From: an uncultured Faecalibacterium sp.
GTDB lineage: Bacteria > Bacillota > Clostridia > Oscillospirales > Ruminococcaceae
Length of the DNA stretch: 6,611 nucleotides
Direction of reading: 5' to 3'
NCBI GenBank assembly: GCA_937917475.1
Contig: CALDNF010000145.1
Location: 1-6,611, forward strand
In this document: in pieces, positions 5,777-6,611 of the stretch
How the letters are laid out: every line of letters begins with the position of its first letter
Position numbering within the stretch: position 1 is the stretch's first letter
The notes under the pieces: generated by a model
Database searches by the model: none
What the model was told of the DNA's origin: nothing
Seen by the model: only the letters and a program-made list of their open reading frames with translations
Position numbers and translations under genes: made by a program

Positions 5777-6611
5777 ATGCTCGAAAAGATCTTTCACCTG
5801 AAAGAGAACCACACCGACGTAAAGACCGAGCTCATGGCAGGCGTTACCACCTTCATGACCATGGCTTACATCCTTGCGGTCAACCCCAGCATCCTGTCCG
5901 CTTCCGGCATGGATGCCAATGCCGTCCTGATCGCCACCTCGCTGGCATCTTTTGTTGGCACGGCACTGATGGCACTGCTGGCCAACTATCCCTTTGCGCT
6001 GGCCCCCGGCATGGGCCTGAATGCCTACTTCTCTTATACGGTCGTCCTGACCATGGGCTACAGCTGGCAGCTGGCCCTGATGGCCGTCTTTGTGGAGGGC
6101 ATCATCTTCATCATCCTCTCCCTGACCAACGTCCGTGAGGCCATCTTCAACGCCATCCCCATGACTTTGAAGAGTGCTGTCAGCGTGGGCATCGGCCTGT
6201 TCGTGGCTTTCGTAGGCCTGCAGAACGCCAAGCTCATCGTCAACAGCGATTCCACTCTGGTCACCTACCAGCACTTCAAGGGCGAGACCTTCCACAGCAT
6301 CGGCATCGGTGCCATTCTGGCTCTGGTGGGCGTGCTGATCACCGCCATCCTGCTGGTCAAGAAGGTCAAGGGCGGCATCCTGTACGGCATCCTCATCACC
6401 TGGGTGCTGGGCATCCTCTGCGAGCTCACCGGCATCTACATCCCCAACCCTGACGCCGGGATGTACTCGGTGATCCCCACCTCCTTCGTCAGCTTTGACT
6501 TCTCTGCTCTGGGCAAGACCTTTGGTCAGGTGTTCAAGACCAATTTCTCCGGCGTAGGCATCCTGAACTTCTTTGCCGTCATGTTCTCCTTCCTCTTCGT
6601 TGACCTGTTCG
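5777..6611 (+). CDS. NCS2-family purine permease, AzgA/PbuG type (N-terminal 278 codons; runs off right edge)
   Basis: Polytopic membrane transporter that takes up nucleobases (adenine, guanine or hypoxanthine), usually by proton symport. The frame is open from ATG 5777 to the window end. Family landmarks include VTTFMTMAYILAVNPSIL in the first helix (23-40), NYPFALAPGMGLNAYF (70-85), the EGIIF helix (107-111), REAI.NAIP (120-128), GIGLFVAFVGLQNA (138-151), and FSFLFVDLF at the edge, where the family continues with an Asp-Thr pair. Members are about 430-480 residues, so roughly 60 percent is present. The ribosome site AAAGGAGG (5762-5769) is perfect and seven bases from the ATG, fixing the start. 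The gene is divergent from the Hpt unit, with roughly 100 bases between the two -35 boxes, and shows no obvious functional tie to it. Which purine is carried cannot be told from this part. Confidence 0.93.
   Translation, partial: MLEKIFHLKENHTDVKTELMAGVTTFMTMAYILAVNPSILSASGMDANAVLIATSLASFVGTALMALLANYPFALAPGMGLNAYFSYTVVLTMGYSWQLALMAVFVEGIIFIILSLTNVREAIFNAIPMTLKSAVSVGIGLFVAFVGLQNAKLIVNSDSTLVTYQHFKGETFHSIGIGAILALVGVLITAILLVKKVKGGILYGILITWVLGILCELTGIYIPNPDAGMYSVIPTSFVSFDFSALGKTFGQVFKTNFSGVGILNFFAVMFSFLFVDLF

Noticed and set aside
5756..6295. Minus-strand frame opposite the purine permease
   Set aside because: Low-complexity His/Asp/Gly/Gln-rich shadow of a membrane-protein gene; the plus strand matches AzgA-type permeases throughout.

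Overview
The window is GC-rich (apart from its promoters) and codes densely with strong Shine-Dalgarno sites. It looks like a low-motility gut clostridium of the Oscillospiraceae/Ruminococcaceae type (Faecalibacterium or Subdoligranulum-like). That placement is an inference from protein style, the clostridial cyclic di-GMP riboswitch and the lipoprotein-fed kinase; no marker gene is present to prove it.

Layout. All genes from 1 to 5322 are on the minus strand, and one gene runs off the right edge on the plus strand. Reading the minus strand in its own direction (right to left): a sigma-70-type promoter (5557-5585) starts an RNA that first makes a cyclic di-GMP-I (GEMM-I) riboswitch (about 5436-5540). 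A strong intrinsic terminator (5392-5443) follows, then a possible 13-codon leader ORF (5319-5360) and a stand-alone Hpt phosphotransfer protein (4951-5322). A second terminator (4901-4943) closes this unit. A new promoter with a perfect TTGACA and an overlapping palindrome then starts a second unit: a solute-binding lipoprotein (4001-4801), a hybrid histidine kinase joined to it by an ATGA overlap (1830-4004), a GGDEF-REC-HD-GYP cyclic di-GMP enzyme (88-1716), and the first 21 codons of a polar-amino-acid-type ABC transporter ATPase (1-64). On the plus strand a divergent promoter drives an AzgA/PbuG-type purine permease (5777 to the right edge).

How the parts fit. The minus-strand genes make a complete candidate His-Asp-His-Asp relay. 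The extracellular lipoprotein and Cache-like sensor feed the kinase (His355), which passes phosphate to its own receiver (Asp650), then to the Hpt protein (His60), then to the receiver (Asp243) inside the GGDEF/HD-GYP protein that makes or breaks cyclic di-GMP. The Hpt connector alone sits behind a cyclic di-GMP riboswitch with a terminator. The second messenger therefore appears able to set the level of the phosphotransfer protein that controls its own enzyme, which is a closed feedback loop. The terminator's first arm contains the riboswitch cytosine expected to contact the ligand, so I predict ligand turns Hpt expression ON. This wiring is the most notable content of the window.

The only stretch over 300 bases without an established gene is 5323-5776. 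It is occupied by the Hpt leader (riboswitch, terminator, possible leader ORF) and by the two divergent promoter regions; about 5586-5650 is AT-rich sequence in which I see no clear element. No tRNA, rRNA, mobile element, CRISPR array or origin is visible.
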